64,000 nucleotides of DNA from Streptomyces sp. JH34 (GCF_029428875.1 NZ_JAJSOO010000001.1:6048501-6112500); one strand, 5' to 3'. Shown: positions 16,899 through 25,685, numbered from the stretch's first letter. The notes: generated from the letters alone by a model not told the origin. Numbers and translations: made by a program.

Positions 16899-17861
16899 TT
16901 GCTCAAGTCTGCCCGCAAGCAGGAGAAGGACGACGAGGGGCGGATGCCCCTCCTCGATCACCTGCGTGAGCTGCGCAACCGGCTGCTGAAGTCGGTCCTG
17001 GCGATCGTCGTCGCCGTGATCGTGGCGGCGTTCTTCCAGAAGGAGATCTTCGAGTTCCTGATGAAGCCGATCCTGGACTCGGTCGGCTGCAAGAACGGCG
17101 CCGTGACCATGGTCAACGGCCGGCCATGCGCGGAGATGACCACCAACGGTCTGCTGTCGCCGTTCACCATCGCGCTGAAGGTGTCCCTCATGGCAGGCGT
17201 GCTGGTGGCCACCCCGGTGTGGCTCTACCAGCTGTGGGGCTTCGTCGCTCCCGGCCTCCACAAGCAGGAGAAGCGGTACTCGATCGCCTTCGTCGCGGCC
17301 GGGGTGCCGCTGTTCGTCGCCGGTGCCTACCTGGCGTACGCGATCCTCCCGCAGACCGCGGAGATCATGCTCGGCTTCACGCCCGACAACGTGAAGAACC
17401 TGCTGCCGCTGGACGACTTCCTGGACCTGATCACCCGCATGGTGATCGTCTTCGGGCTGGCCTTCGAACTGCCGCTGCTGCTCATCCTCCTCAACATGAC
17501 CGGTGTGCTCTCCGGTGCCCGCATGCTCCGCTGGTGGCGCGGCATGATCGTCGGACTGACCGCATTCGCGGCCATCGCCACCCCGGGCGGCGAGCCCATC
17601 TCGATGCTGCTGCTCGCGGGCCCGCTCGCGGTGCTCTACTTCATCGCCGTCGGCGTCTCGCTGCTCAACGACAAGCGCAGGCGGCGGGCGAACCCCGATG
17701 CCGAACTCGACGACGACGAGGCGTCGGAGCTCGACCTCACCCCCGAGACGGTCGGCGCGATCGAGCCGGTGTCCTCCCGGGCCGCCCTGCCCGGGCAGGC
17801 GAGCGGTGACGCGGACGGTGGACGGTCGCAGCGGCTCAACGGTTACGACGACATCACCTGA
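16899..17861 (+). CDS. tatC: Sec-independent protein translocase TatC
   Basis: 320 residues from TTG at 16899, with GAGGGAAG ten bases upstream; no ATG or GTG near the conserved N-terminus fits better. MPLLDHLRELRNRLL is the signature cytoplasmic N-terminus that recognises twin-arginine signal peptides, and six membrane helices follow with a conserved Glu in FGLAFELPLLL. After about residue 255 there is an acidic, disordered C-terminal tail typical of actinobacteria. It works with TatA (16556). Confidence 0.96.
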   Translation: MLKSARKQEKDDEGRMPLLDHLRELRNRLLKSVLAIVVAVIVAAFFQKEIFEFLMKPILDSVGCKNGAVTMVNGRPCAEMTTNGLLSPFTIALKVSLMAGVLVATPVWLYQLWGFVAPGLHKQEKRYSIAFVAAGVPLFVAGAYLAYAILPQTAEIMLGFTPDNVKNLLPLDDFLDLITRMVIVFGLAFELPLLLILLNMTGVLSGARMLRWWRGMIVGLTAFAAIATPGGEPISMLLLAGPLAVLYFIAVGVSLLNDKRRRRANPDAELDDDEASELDLTPETVGAIEPVSSRAALPGQASGDADGGRSQRLNGYDDIT

Positions 17862-17879
17862 CCTTGTAAGGTCCCGCGG

Positions 17880-18770
17880 GTGACCAGCGAGATCACCCTC
17901 TTCGTCAATCCCGTCGCGGGGAGCGGCCGGGGCGCGCGTGCCGCGCAGCCGGCCGCTTCGGCGTTGCGGGCCGCCGGCTTCTCCGTACGGACCGTCCTCG
18001 GTGAGGACGCGGACGACGCCCTGCGGAGGGCCCGGGAGGCCGTGGCCGGCGGGACCGGAGCGCTCGTAGCCGTGGGCGGGGACGGCATGATGTCCCTCGC
18101 CCTGCAGGCCGTCGCGGGTACATCGACCCCGCTCGGCGCCGTGGCGGTGGGCACCGGGAACGACTTCGCCCGCGCCCTCGGACTGCCGATCCGTGATCCG
18201 GCGGCCGCCGGGCGGCTGGCCGCGGAGGCGCTCAAGGCAGGGACGGCCCGCCCGATCGACCTGGGCCGGGTCGGGGGGCGCTGGTTCGGCTCCGTGCTGG
18301 CCTCCGGGTTCGACTCACGGGTCAACGACCGGGGGAACCGGATGCGCTGGATCGGGGGCCGCTTCAAGTACGACCTGGCGGTCCTCGCCGAGCTGGCGGC
18401 CTTCCGGCCGATCCCCTACCGCATCGGGCTGGACGACGGCCCGGTGACCGAGATCGAGGCGACGCTGATCGCGGTGGGCAACGGCACCACCTACGGCGGC
18501 GGCATGCGGATCTGCGCCGACGCGGTCATGGACGACGGGCTCTTCGACGTGACCGTGGTCGGTGACTGCAGCCGGGCCACGCTGCTCAAGGTCTTCCCCA
18601 AGGTGTACGCGGGGACGCACCTCGGCCACCCGAAGGTCACCGTCCACCGGGCGTCGTCGATATCGCTGGCGGCGGCCGGTGTCACGGCCTACGCGGACGG
18701 TGAGCCGCTGGGCGCGCTGCCGCTCACCGCCACCTGCGTACCCGGCGCGGCGTGGGTCCTCGCACCGTGA
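17880..18770 (+). CDS. Diacylglycerol/lipid kinase (DagK/YegS family)
   Basis: 296 residues from GTG at 17880, 18 bp past tatC. The catalytic N-terminal domain has NPVAGSGRGA, GGDGMMS (the GGDG nucleotide motif, about residues 69-72) and GTGNDFAR. These three loops define the diacylglycerol kinase catalytic family, which phosphorylates a lipid hydroxyl with ATP. The C-terminal beta sandwich ends in the usual DGEPLG region. The substrate could be diacylglycerol from membrane turnover or another lipid alcohol. Proximity to tatC suggests co-transcription only. Confidence 0.9.
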   Translation: MTSEITLFVNPVAGSGRGARAAQPAASALRAAGFSVRTVLGEDADDALRRAREAVAGGTGALVAVGGDGMMSLALQAVAGTSTPLGAVAVGTGNDFARALGLPIRDPAAAGRLAAEALKAGTARPIDLGRVGGRWFGSVLASGFDSRVNDRGNRMRWIGGRFKYDLAVLAELAAFRPIPYRIGLDDGPVTEIEATLIAVGNGTTYGGGMRICADAVMDDGLFDVTVVGDCSRATLLKVFPKVYAGTHLGHPKVTVHRASSISLAAAGVTAYADGEPLGALPLTATCVPGAAWVLAP

Positions 18771-18792
18771 AATAAAGATCGGGCTGACTGTC

Positions 18793-18815
18793 ATACGAGG
18801 CGGGTAGGCTCGTAT
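18793..18815 (+). promoter_or_regulatory. Promoter with operator-like palindrome before helicase gene
   Basis: ATACGAG (18793-18799) and CTCGTAT (18809-18815) are inverted around a 9-bp spacer. The -10-like TAGGCT (18805-18810) lies inside, nine bases before the ATG at 18820. There is no Shine-Dalgarno sequence, so the message should be leaderless and a protein on the palindrome would block it. Confidence 0.5.
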
Positions 18816-18819
18816 CAAG

Positions 18820-21648
18820 ATGACAGAGGACCTCTCACCAGCTGAGCGATACCAGGCGTCCCGGGTCCGTGCGGCCGAGCAGGCCACCGCCCTCGGGCCC
18901 TTCCGCGAGATGTACGAATTCGGACTGGATCCGTTCCAGATCGAGGCCTGCCAGGCGCTGGAGGCCGGCAAGGGGGTGCTGGTCGCGGCCCCCACCGGGT
19001 CGGGCAAGACGATCGTCGGTGAATTCGCCGTCCACCTGGCTCTGCTGCAGGGCCGCAAGTGCTTCTACACCACGCCGATCAAGGCCCTGTCCAACCAGAA
19101 GTTCGCGGACCTCGTCCGGCGTTACGGTGCGGACAAGGTCGGCCTGCTGACCGGTGACAACAGCGTCAACGCGGACGCGCCCGTGGTCGTCATGACCACC
19201 GAGGTCCTGCGCAACATGCTGTACGCGGGCTCCCAGGCGCTCATCGGTCTCGGGTACGTGGTCATGGACGAGGTGCACTACCTCTCGGACCGCTTCCGGG
19301 GCGCCGTGTGGGAGGAAGTGATCATCCACCTGCCGGAGTCCGTGACCCTCGTGTCGCTGTCCGCGACCGTGTCCAACGCCGAGGAGTTCGGCGACTGGCT
19401 GGACACCGTCCGGGGCGACACCCAGGTGATCGTCTCCGAGCACCGGCCCGTGCCGCTGTGGCAGCACGTCATGGCCGGGCGCCGGATGTACGACCTCTTC
19501 GAGGAGGAGAGCGACCACGGCGGCCGGGGCACCGGACGGCGTGAGGTCAGCCCGGATCTCGTCCGGCTGGCCCGGATGGAGAACCAGCGCGGATACAACC
19601 CGCGCGAGCGCCGGCGCGGAAAGATGGTGCGCGAGGCCGACCGCGAACGCGAGCGGCGTCAGCGCAGCCGCATCTGGACCCCGTCCAGGCCCGAGGTCAT
19701 CGACCGGCTCGACGCCGAGGGGCTGCTGCCCGCGATCACCTTCATCTTCAGCAGGGCCGGCTGCCAGGCGGCCGTCCAGCAGTGCCTGCAGGCCGGGCTG
19801 CGGCTGAACGACGAGGACAAACGCCACCTGGTCCGGGAGATCGTCGAGGAGCGGACGGCGTCCATCCCGCCCGAGGACCTCCACGTCCTCGGGTACTACG
19901 AATGGCTCGAGGGCCTGGAGCGGGGCATCGCCGCGCACCACGCCGGGATGCTGCCGACGTTCAAGGAGGTCGTGGAGGAGCTGTTCGTCCGCGGTCTGGT
20001 CAAGGCGGTCTTCGCCACCGAGACCCTGGCACTCGGCATCAACATGCCCGCACGCTCCGTGGTGCTCGAGAAGCTCGTCAAGTGGAACGGCGAGCAGCAC
20101 GCCGACATCACGCCCGGCGAGTACACCCAGCTGACCGGCCGGGCCGGGCGCCGCGGCATCGACGTCGAGGGGCACGCGGTCGTCCTGTGGCAGCGGGGCA
20201 TGGACCCCGGCGCCCTCGCCGGACTCGCGGGCACGCGTACGTACCCGCTGCGTTCCAGCTTCCGGCCGTCGTACAACATGGCCGTCAACCTCGTGCAGCA
20301 GTTCGGGCGGCATCGCTCGCGCGAGCTGCTCGAGACGTCCTTCGCGCAGTTCCAGGCCGACCGGTCCGTCGTCGGGATCTCCCGGCAGGTCCAGCGCAAC
20401 GAGGAGGGGCTCGCGGGCTACAAGGAGGGCATGACCTGCCACCTCGGGGACTTCGAGGAGTACGCGCGGCTGCGCCGCGACCTCAAGGACCGCGAGACGG
20501 AGCTGGCGAAGCAGGGGGCGGCCCAGCGCCGCGCGGCGGCGGCGACCTCCCTGGAGAAGCTGAAGCCCGGTGACGTCATCCACGTACCCACCGGCAAGTT
20601 CGCCGGGCTCGCGCTCGTCCTCGACCCGGGGCTGCCCGCGGGGCGGACCGACGGGCACCGGGGGCTGGAGTACCACGACGGACCGCGTCCGCTGGTGCTG
20701 ACCGCCGAGCGGCAGGTCAAGCGGCTGGCCCACATCGACTTCCCGGTGCCGGTCGAGGCGCTGGAGCGGATGCGGGTACCCAAGTCGTTCAACCCGCGTT
20801 CGCCGCAGTCCCGGCGTGATCTGGCCTCCGCGCTGCGGAGCAAGGCGGGGCACATCGATCCGGGCCGGCACCGCAAGCAGCGGGCCGCCGCCGCCGACGA
20901 CCGGGAGATCGCCAGGCTGCGGGCCGAGCTGCGCGCCCACCCCTGCCACGGGTGCGACGAGCGCGAGGACCACGCCCGCTGGGCGGAGCGGTACCACCGG
21001 CTGCAGCGCGACACGCGTCAGCTGGAGCACCGCATCGAGGGCCGGACGAACACCATCGCCCGGACCTTCGACCGCATCGTCGCGCTGCTGACGGAGCTCG
21101 ACTACCTGCGGGGCAACGAGGTCACCGAGAACGGCCGCCGACTGGCGCGGCTCTACGGAGAGCTGGACCTGCTGGCCAGCGAATGCCTCCGGGACGGTGT
21201 CTGGGAAGGGCTCAACCCGGCCGAACTCGCCGCCTGCGTCTCGGCGCTGGTCTACGAGGCGCGCCAGGCGGACGACGCGATCGCGCCCAAGCTGCCCTCC
21301 GGACCGGCGAGGGCCGCGATGGGTGAGATGGTCCGCATCTGGGGCCGGCTCGACGCCCTGGAGGAGGACTTCAAGATCAGCCAGACGGAAGGGGTCGGCC
21401 AGCGCGAACCCGACCTCGGCTTCGCCTGGGCGGTCTACATGTGGGCCTCCGGCCGGTCGCTGGACGAGGTTCTCCGCGAGGCGGAGATGCCGGCCGGTGA
21501 CTTCGTGCGGTGGTGCAAGCAGGTCATCGACGTGCTCGGACAGATCGCCGCGGCCGCGCCCCGGGACGGGAGTTCGGTCGCGAAGAACGCCCACAAGGCC
21601 GTCGACGCCGTGCTGCGGGGTGTGGTGGCGTACAGCTCGGTGGGCTGA
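18820..21648 (+). CDS. Ski2/Mtr4-like DEAD/DEAH RNA helicase (HelY type)
   Basis: 942 residues. The N-terminal half is a superfamily 2 helicase core: motif I APTGSGKT (about residues 65-72), motif II MDEVHY, SAT as motif III, and QLTGRAGRRGID as motif VI. An arginine-rich insertion around residues 240-290 separates the two RecA domains. The C-terminal half has the DSHCT helical domain ending in VLRGVVAYSSVG. Such proteins resemble the eukaryotic exosome helicases and mycobacterial HelY, so a role in RNA turnover is likely, though bacterial substrates are not settled. It lies downstream of the lipid kinase but with its own promoter. Confidence 0.92.
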   Translation: MTEDLSPAERYQASRVRAAEQATALGPFREMYEFGLDPFQIEACQALEAGKGVLVAAPTGSGKTIVGEFAVHLALLQGRKCFYTTPIKALSNQKFADLVRRYGADKVGLLTGDNSVNADAPVVVMTTEVLRNMLYAGSQALIGLGYVVMDEVHYLSDRFRGAVWEEVIIHLPESVTLVSLSATVSNAEEFGDWLDTVRGDTQVIVSEHRPVPLWQHVMAGRRMYDLFEEESDHGGRGTGRREVSPDLVRLARMENQRGYNPRERRRGKMVREADRERERRQRSRIWTPSRPEVIDRLDAEGLLPAITFIFSRAGCQAAVQQCLQAGLRLNDEDKRHLVREIVEERTASIPPEDLHVLGYYEWLEGLERGIAAHHAGMLPTFKEVVEELFVRGLVKAVFATETLALGINMPARSVVLEKLVKWNGEQHADITPGEYTQLTGRAGRRGIDVEGHAVVLWQRGMDPGALAGLAGTRTYPLRSSFRPSYNMAVNLVQQFGRHRSRELLETSFAQFQADRSVVGISRQVQRNEEGLAGYKEGMTCHLGDFEEYARLRRDLKDRETELAKQGAAQRRAAAATSLEKLKPGDVIHVPTGKFAGLALVLDPGLPAGRTDGHRGLEYHDGPRPLVLTAERQVKRLAHIDFPVPVEALERMRVPKSFNPRSPQSRRDLASALRSKAGHIDPGRHRKQRAAAADDREIARLRAELRAHPCHGCDEREDHARWAERYHRLQRDTRQLEHRIEGRTNTIARTFDRIVALLTELDYLRGNEVTENGRRLARLYGELDLLASECLRDGVWEGLNPAELAACVSALVYEARQADDAIAPKLPSGPARAAMGEMVRIWGRLDALEEDFKISQTEGVGQREPDLGFAWAVYMWASGRSLDEVLREAEMPAGDFVRWCKQVIDVLGQIAAAAPRDGSSVAKNAHKAVDAVLRGVVAYSSVG

Positions 21649-21673
21649 CGTGCCCGGGGCGAGGTGAAACGAC

Positions 21674-21712
21674 GAGTGGCCACGGGCCGGCTGTTCCGGT
21701 CTGTGGCCACTC
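21674..21712. terminator. Terminator between helicase and SPW-protein genes
   Basis: A perfect 10-bp stem (21674-21683 with 21703-21712) has a 19-nt loop containing a further short GCC/GGC pairing. It lies between the convergent stops at 21648 and 21728. Confidence 0.7.
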
Positions 21713-21727
21713 CGGTGTGTTCTCCCG

Positions 21728-22192
21728 TCAGGTCTTCTTGTTCTTCATCGAAAGTCCCGCGCACGCTGCCCCCAGCACGACCGCCAGTCCACCGACGATC
21801 ACGTTGTTGAGGATCACGCCCATGTCGGGGCTCTGGCCCACGACCCAGGTCGACACGATCAGCCAGGCGCCCAGTGCGACGATGGCCATACTCATCCCGG
21901 TCATCCGCTCCGGCATGGCCGTGAAGCAGAGGGCCAGCACGGCGATCGCGATGCCGATGACGAGGTTGTGCGTCACCAGGTCGGGCTGGTTCGCGGTGAA
22001 GTGGAGCAACCACGGGGAGACGGCGCAGTACAGGCCGACCAGGAAGACGGGTGCGTCCGCCATCGCTGTGGTGCGGCGCCCGCTCATCACGCGGTCGTGG
22101 CGCGCTCGCATCTCTTCGGCGTCGGGGTGTCCGGAGATGTCCCTTCCGGTGTGACCGGAAACGTCCCTTCCGGTGTGCGAGATGTTACTCAT
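21728..22192 (-). CDS. SPW-repeat membrane protein
   Basis: 154 residues from ATG at 22192, behind a good AAGGAGA. A hydrophilic N-terminus with an internal duplication (SGHTGRD then SGHTGRD-like, about residues 5-22) precedes four membrane helices arranged as two pairs. The first pair contains AVSPWLLHF, which gives the SPW family its name; the second has a degenerate copy (VSTWVVGQSPD). Function unknown; such proteins are envelope-located and often stress-linked. It is the last gene of the leftward series 25678-21728, with an 89-bp gap after the ADP-ribosylglycohydrolase gene. Confidence 0.85.
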   Translation of the reverse strand: MSNISHTGRDVSGHTGRDISGHPDAEEMRARHDRVMSGRRTTAMADAPVFLVGLYCAVSPWLLHFTANQPDLVTHNLVIGIAIAVLALCFTAMPERMTGMSMAIVALGAWLIVSTWVVGQSPDMGVILNNVIVGGLAVVLGAACAGLSMKNKKT

Positions 22193-22281
22193 GAGGATGT
22201 TCTCCTTCGCACTTGCTGGAGCGACCGCGACAAGGAGGCGCGATCATCAGCTCTCCCGACCAGTGTGCTCTTATATGCCCC

Positions 22282-23289
22282 TTATGTGTAGTTTTCCTGG
22301 TGGTCGAATTCTGCGAATCCGTCGAGGCGGTGGGCCAGGGCCACCAGGTCGCCGGCCCGCAGCACCCGGTCCCCGTATCCGGGCATCGGTACGTGGAGCG
22401 GACGCGTCCAGCGTTCCGGCACGTCGCCGATCCCGTGCACCGCGCCGGCCAGCCCGCCGGTGACCGCCGCGACCGTGTCGGTGTCCCCGCCCACGTCGAC
22501 GGCCGCCCCCAGAGCCTCCTCGAAACCGGCGGTGGTGCGCAGCGCCCACAGCGCCGTACCGAGGCACGGCCACACCGCGCCGTTGAACTCGGTGGCGTCG
22601 TCCGGATGCCAGTCCGGAGCCAGGACGACGGCCCAGCGGTCCCGGTGGTCCGCGTGGACCGCGGCCAGCGCGTCGTCGACGGCGGCGAGCGGATCGCCGC
22701 CCTCCAGCGCCACACGCACCAGCTCGTGGAAGACGGCCGTGCCCTCCCAGGCAGCCCGGTCGCCGTGCGTCAGGGCCGCGATCCGGCGCGCCGCGTCCAT
22801 CGTCGCCGTCCGCCCCGCCCGGGCGAAGTACACCGCCGAGGTGGTGGCCCGCATCAGTGAACCGTTGCCGGCGGCACGCGTGTTTACCTGGAAGTGGAGC
22901 GCGGCGGCCAGATCCCAGGGATCACCGCTCGTGAGGACGTCCTCGGTCTGCAGGCCGATGTCCTTCGGCTCGGAGGCCGCCCAGCGCCTGAAACGGCCGA
23001 AGATGTCCGGGAGGTCCAGGCCACCTCTCTCCAGCAGTGACTCACCGACCAGAACGGCCATCTGCGTGTCGTCCGTCGCCTCGCCCGGATCCCAGCCGCC
23101 GCCCCCGCACATCGCGCCGGCCCCGTCCGGGAACCTGTCGCCGTACACACCGGGGGCACCGAACTCGAAGGGGGCGCCGAGCGCGTCGCCCACCGCGGAG
23201 CCGACCACCGCGCCGACGGCACGAGCCCCGCGGTCCGCGCCGCTCCTGTCAGGTCGGAGGGCGCGTTCCCCGGGGCTCGTCGGTGTCAT
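22282..23289 (-). CDS. ADP-ribosylglycohydrolase family protein
   Basis: 335 residues. Dinuclear-metal motifs of the family are present: GSAVGDALGAPFEF, EATDDTQMAV (the TDDT metal site near residue 72) and GGDTDTVAAVTGG near residue 290. These enzymes hydrolyse ADP-ribose from protein residues, or are reused as ADP-ribosyl or crystallin-like hydrolases. The gene is 28 bp downstream of the fasciclin gene on the same strand, so it may be read with it. A 10-bp perfect palindrome, GTGACGTCAC (23302-23311), lies in that gap. Substrate unknown. Confidence 0.88.
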   Translation of the reverse strand: MTPTSPGERALRPDRSGADRGARAVGAVVGSAVGDALGAPFEFGAPGVYGDRFPDGAGAMCGGGGWDPGEATDDTQMAVLVGESLLERGGLDLPDIFGRFRRWAASEPKDIGLQTEDVLTSGDPWDLAAALHFQVNTRAAGNGSLMRATTSAVYFARAGRTATMDAARRIAALTHGDRAAWEGTAVFHELVRVALEGGDPLAAVDDALAAVHADHRDRWAVVLAPDWHPDDATEFNGAVWPCLGTALWALRTTAGFEEALGAAVDVGGDTDTVAAVTGGLAGAVHGIGDVPERWTRPLHVPMPGYGDRVLRAGDLVALAHRLDGFAEFDHQENYT

Positions 23290-23317
23290 CCCGTCAGCGT
23301 AGTGACGTCACGACGGA

Positions 23318-23965
23318 TCAGGCAGCCGGCATCAGCACGGTGTCGACGATGTAGACCGTGGCGTTGGCGGTCGGGACGTTGCCGCAGACGACCTTGGAGG
23401 AGTCGTTCACGGTGTACTCCTCGCCCGAACCCATGGTCGTCAGCTTGGTCTTGGCCAGGGTGTCGAACGAACCCTTCTCCAGCTGCTTCGGCGCCAGCTT
23501 CTCGCCGACCACGTGCGCGGTGAGCACCTTGGTGAGCTCGGCCTTGTTCGCGAGCAGCTTGTCCAGGTCGGCCTTCGGGATCTTGGCGAAGGCGTCGTTG
23601 GTGGGGGCGAACACCGTGATGTTCTCGGCGCTGTTCAGGGTGTCGACCAGGCCGGCCTGCTTGACGGCCGTCACCAATGTGGACAGTGCCGGGTTGTTCG
23701 ACGCGGCCGTGGCGACCGGGTCCTGCGCCATGCCCGCGAACGAGCCGGCGCCCTCCTTCGGGACCGAGGCACAGCCCGGGCCGAACGGCTCGTCCATGGC
23801 CGCGGCACTCTCGGTCTCCTCGGCCGGTGCGCTCGACGCGGCCTTGTCCGCGCCGGAGTCGGACGAGGAGGTGTCGGAGTCGCCGGAGCAGGCGGTGAGG
23901 GCGAGGGGAAGCAGCGCCGCGGCGGAGACGGTGACGGCGATACGGCGGAGGTGACGGGTGTTCAT
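23318..23965 (-). CDS. Fasciclin-domain lipoprotein
   Basis: 215 residues from ATG at 23965 with CAGGAGAAC upstream. A basic leader and LALTAC lipobox make Cys26 the lipid anchor; a Ser/Asp/Ala-rich linker (30-60) follows. One FAS1 domain spans about residues 80-215, with TVFAPTNDAF, LLANKAELTKVLTAHV and the closing TVYIVDTVLMP. FAS1 domains mediate adhesion or protein contacts. This is the same family as mycobacterial MPT70/MPT83, the classic SigK targets, which matches the SigK-like promoters of this locus. It is 81 bp downstream of the molybdopterin oxidoreductase gene. Confidence 0.93.
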   Translation of the reverse strand: MNTRHLRRIAVTVSAAALLPLALTACSGDSDTSSSDSGADKAASSAPAEETESAAAMDEPFGPGCASVPKEGAGSFAGMAQDPVATAASNNPALSTLVTAVKQAGLVDTLNSAENITVFAPTNDAFAKIPKADLDKLLANKAELTKVLTAHVVGEKLAPKQLEKGSFDTLAKTKLTTMGSGEEYTVNDSSKVVCGNVPTANATVYIVDTVLMPAA

Positions 23966-23988
23966 GATGTTCTCCTGAAGTGATCGTG

Positions 23989-24025
23989 ATTCGACAAAGG
24001 GAAGGGGAAGGGAAGGGGAAGAGGG
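23989..24025 (-). promoter_or_regulatory. G-rich tract and -10-like box before fasciclin gene
   Basis: On the minus strand TCGAAT (23994-23989) matches the -10 of the SigK-like promoters here. Upstream is a C/T tract whose complement is GGG-AA-GGGG-AA-GGG-AA-GGGG (23999-24018), a perfect short-loop G-quadruplex motif. A fifth G-run is at 24023-24025. Confidence 0.35.
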
Positions 24026-24046
24026 TTCCGCGGGATGAGGCGGTGG

Positions 24047-25678
24047 TCAGGTCACGTCGACCACCACCGAGTGCCATCCGGTCGCACCGTCGGGGACGGT
24101 GCCGACCCGTTCGTCGGTCTGTGTGGCGCCGGTGCGGTCCGTCGCGCGGACCTCGAGGGTGTGGTGGCCGGTCGTGGCGGGCCACTCCCACACCCACTGG
24201 CGCCAGGTGTCACGGCCCGCCTCCGCCGCGAGCCGCGCGGTGTGCCACTCGCCGCCGTCGACGCGGACCTCGACCCGGGCGATGCCCCGGTGCTGGGCCC
24301 AGGCGACCCCCGCGACCGGTACGGTCCCCGCTCGCGGTGCGGCGAAGGGGCGAGGCGTGTCGATCCGTGACTGGGTCTTGACCGGAGCCTCGCGGGACCA
24401 GTCACGCTTGACCCAGTAGGCGTCGTACGCGTCGAACGTCGTGAGTTCGATGTCCTGGATCCACTTGCACGCCGAGACGTAGCCGTAGAGGCCGGGGACG
24501 ACCATCCGGACGGGGAAGCCGTGGTCGAACGGCAGGGGTTCACCGTTCATGCCGACCGCGAGCAGTGCGTCGCGCCCGTCCATGACGTCCTCGACCGGGG
24601 TGCCGATCGTCATCCCGTCCACGGAGCGCGACACGATCTGGTCCGCCGTCCCGCCCTTCGACGGGGGCTTCACGCCCGCCTCGCGCAGCAGATCGGCCAG
24701 TCGTACGCCGATCCAGCGTGCGGTGCCGACGTACGGACCGCCCACCTGGTTGGACACGCAGGTCAGCGTGATGTCGCGCTCGACGAGCTCGCGTCCCAGG
24801 AGGTCCTGGAAGGTGAGGGTGACGGGTCGCGCCACCCCCTTCCCGTGGATCCGAAGCCGCCACCGGCCCGCGTCGACACGCGGGACGACCAGGGCGGTGT
24901 CCACCCGGTAGAAGTCCCTGTTCGGGGTGGTGAACGAGCTCAGGCCACGGATGTCCGGATCCGCTCCGCCGGGTATCGCGGGGGCGGGTGAGGCCGGTGC
25001 GGGGAGCACGATGTCACCCCGCGAGGCGGAGACCCCGGCCAGCCGGTCCGCCTGGAGCCGTCGCCCCAGGAGTCCCGCACCGGCCGAGGCCGCCGCCGCT
25101 GCGGTCGCCGCGACGACGAACCCGCGGCGGTCGAGGGCGCCCTGTTCCCCGTCCTCGCCCGTCTCCCCAGCCGCGGGAGGCGGGACGGTGACGGGGGCCA
25201 GCCGTCCGGTCAGGAGATACAGCACTCCTGCGGCCACCAGCGCGCCCACGGCCGAAGGCAGTACGTCGACCACGCGGCCCTCGGGCCGCCCCGCCGCCGA
25301 CACTGCCCCGACCACACCGAAGACCAGGACGGCCGCAGCGCCGGTCCACCGGTGCCGCAGCGCGAGGACCCCCACCGCCATGGCGAAGACCGCCAGGAGG
25401 ACGAGGATCCCGAGCTGCAGGACCAGCTTGTCGTCGGTGCCGAAGTTCCGTACCGCGAAGTCCTTCACGGCCGGGGGAGTGCGGTCGATGACCGCCCCGC
25501 CCACGGCCGTGACGGGACCCGCTTCGGGACGCACGGCAGCCGCGACCAGTTCGGCGACGCACAGGGCGGTGAACCCGGCGATCAGACCGCTGAGCGCGGC
25601 GAACGCGGCGCGCACCCAGCGGGATCGCCGGGAACGGGCGGCCCCTTGCTTCTGCGAAACGTCTCGGTCTCTTGTCAC
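24047..25678 (-). CDS. Membrane-anchored sulfite-oxidase-like molybdopterin oxidoreductase
   Basis: 543 residues from GTG at 25678. Four membrane helices (about residues 23-50, 86-106, 113-130, 137-158) are followed by DRRGFVVAATAAAAAS (about 183-197), a twin-arginine-like segment. The extracytoplasmic Moco domain carries Cys307 in TLTCVSN as the molybdenum ligand. The C-terminal dimerisation domain (about 420-543) is immunoglobulin-like. The family includes sulfite oxidase and the MsrP-like methionine sulfoxide reductases, so an envelope redox role is likely. The electron partner is unknown. A SigK-like promoter ends seven bases before the start codon, so the message should be leaderless. 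The fasciclin gene follows. Confidence 0.88.
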   Translation of the reverse strand: MTRDRDVSQKQGAARSRRSRWVRAAFAALSGLIAGFTALCVAELVAAAVRPEAGPVTAVGGAVIDRTPPAVKDFAVRNFGTDDKLVLQLGILVLLAVFAMAVGVLALRHRWTGAAAVLVFGVVGAVSAAGRPEGRVVDVLPSAVGALVAAGVLYLLTGRLAPVTVPPPAAGETGEDGEQGALDRRGFVVAATAAAAASAGAGLLGRRLQADRLAGVSASRGDIVLPAPASPAPAIPGGADPDIRGLSSFTTPNRDFYRVDTALVVPRVDAGRWRLRIHGKGVARPVTLTFQDLLGRELVERDITLTCVSNQVGGPYVGTARWIGVRLADLLREAGVKPPSKGGTADQIVSRSVDGMTIGTPVEDVMDGRDALLAVGMNGEPLPFDHGFPVRMVVPGLYGYVSACKWIQDIELTTFDAYDAYWVKRDWSREAPVKTQSRIDTPRPFAAPRAGTVPVAGVAWAQHRGIARVEVRVDGGEWHTARLAAEAGRDTWRQWVWEWPATTGHHTLEVRATDRTGATQTDERVGTVPDGATGWHSVVVDVT

Positions 25679-25685
25679 GCCGGGA

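Noticed and set aside
18835..21594. A 919-codon frame antisense to the helicase gene
   Set aside because: Shadow of the sense reading frame; low-complexity Val/Leu/Arg/Gly composition with no motif.
22135..22178. Direct repeat of about 16 bp in the SPW gene as a mobile-element footprint
   Set aside because: It encodes an in-frame GRDVSGHT-type duplication at the N-terminus and has no inverted ends or target duplication.
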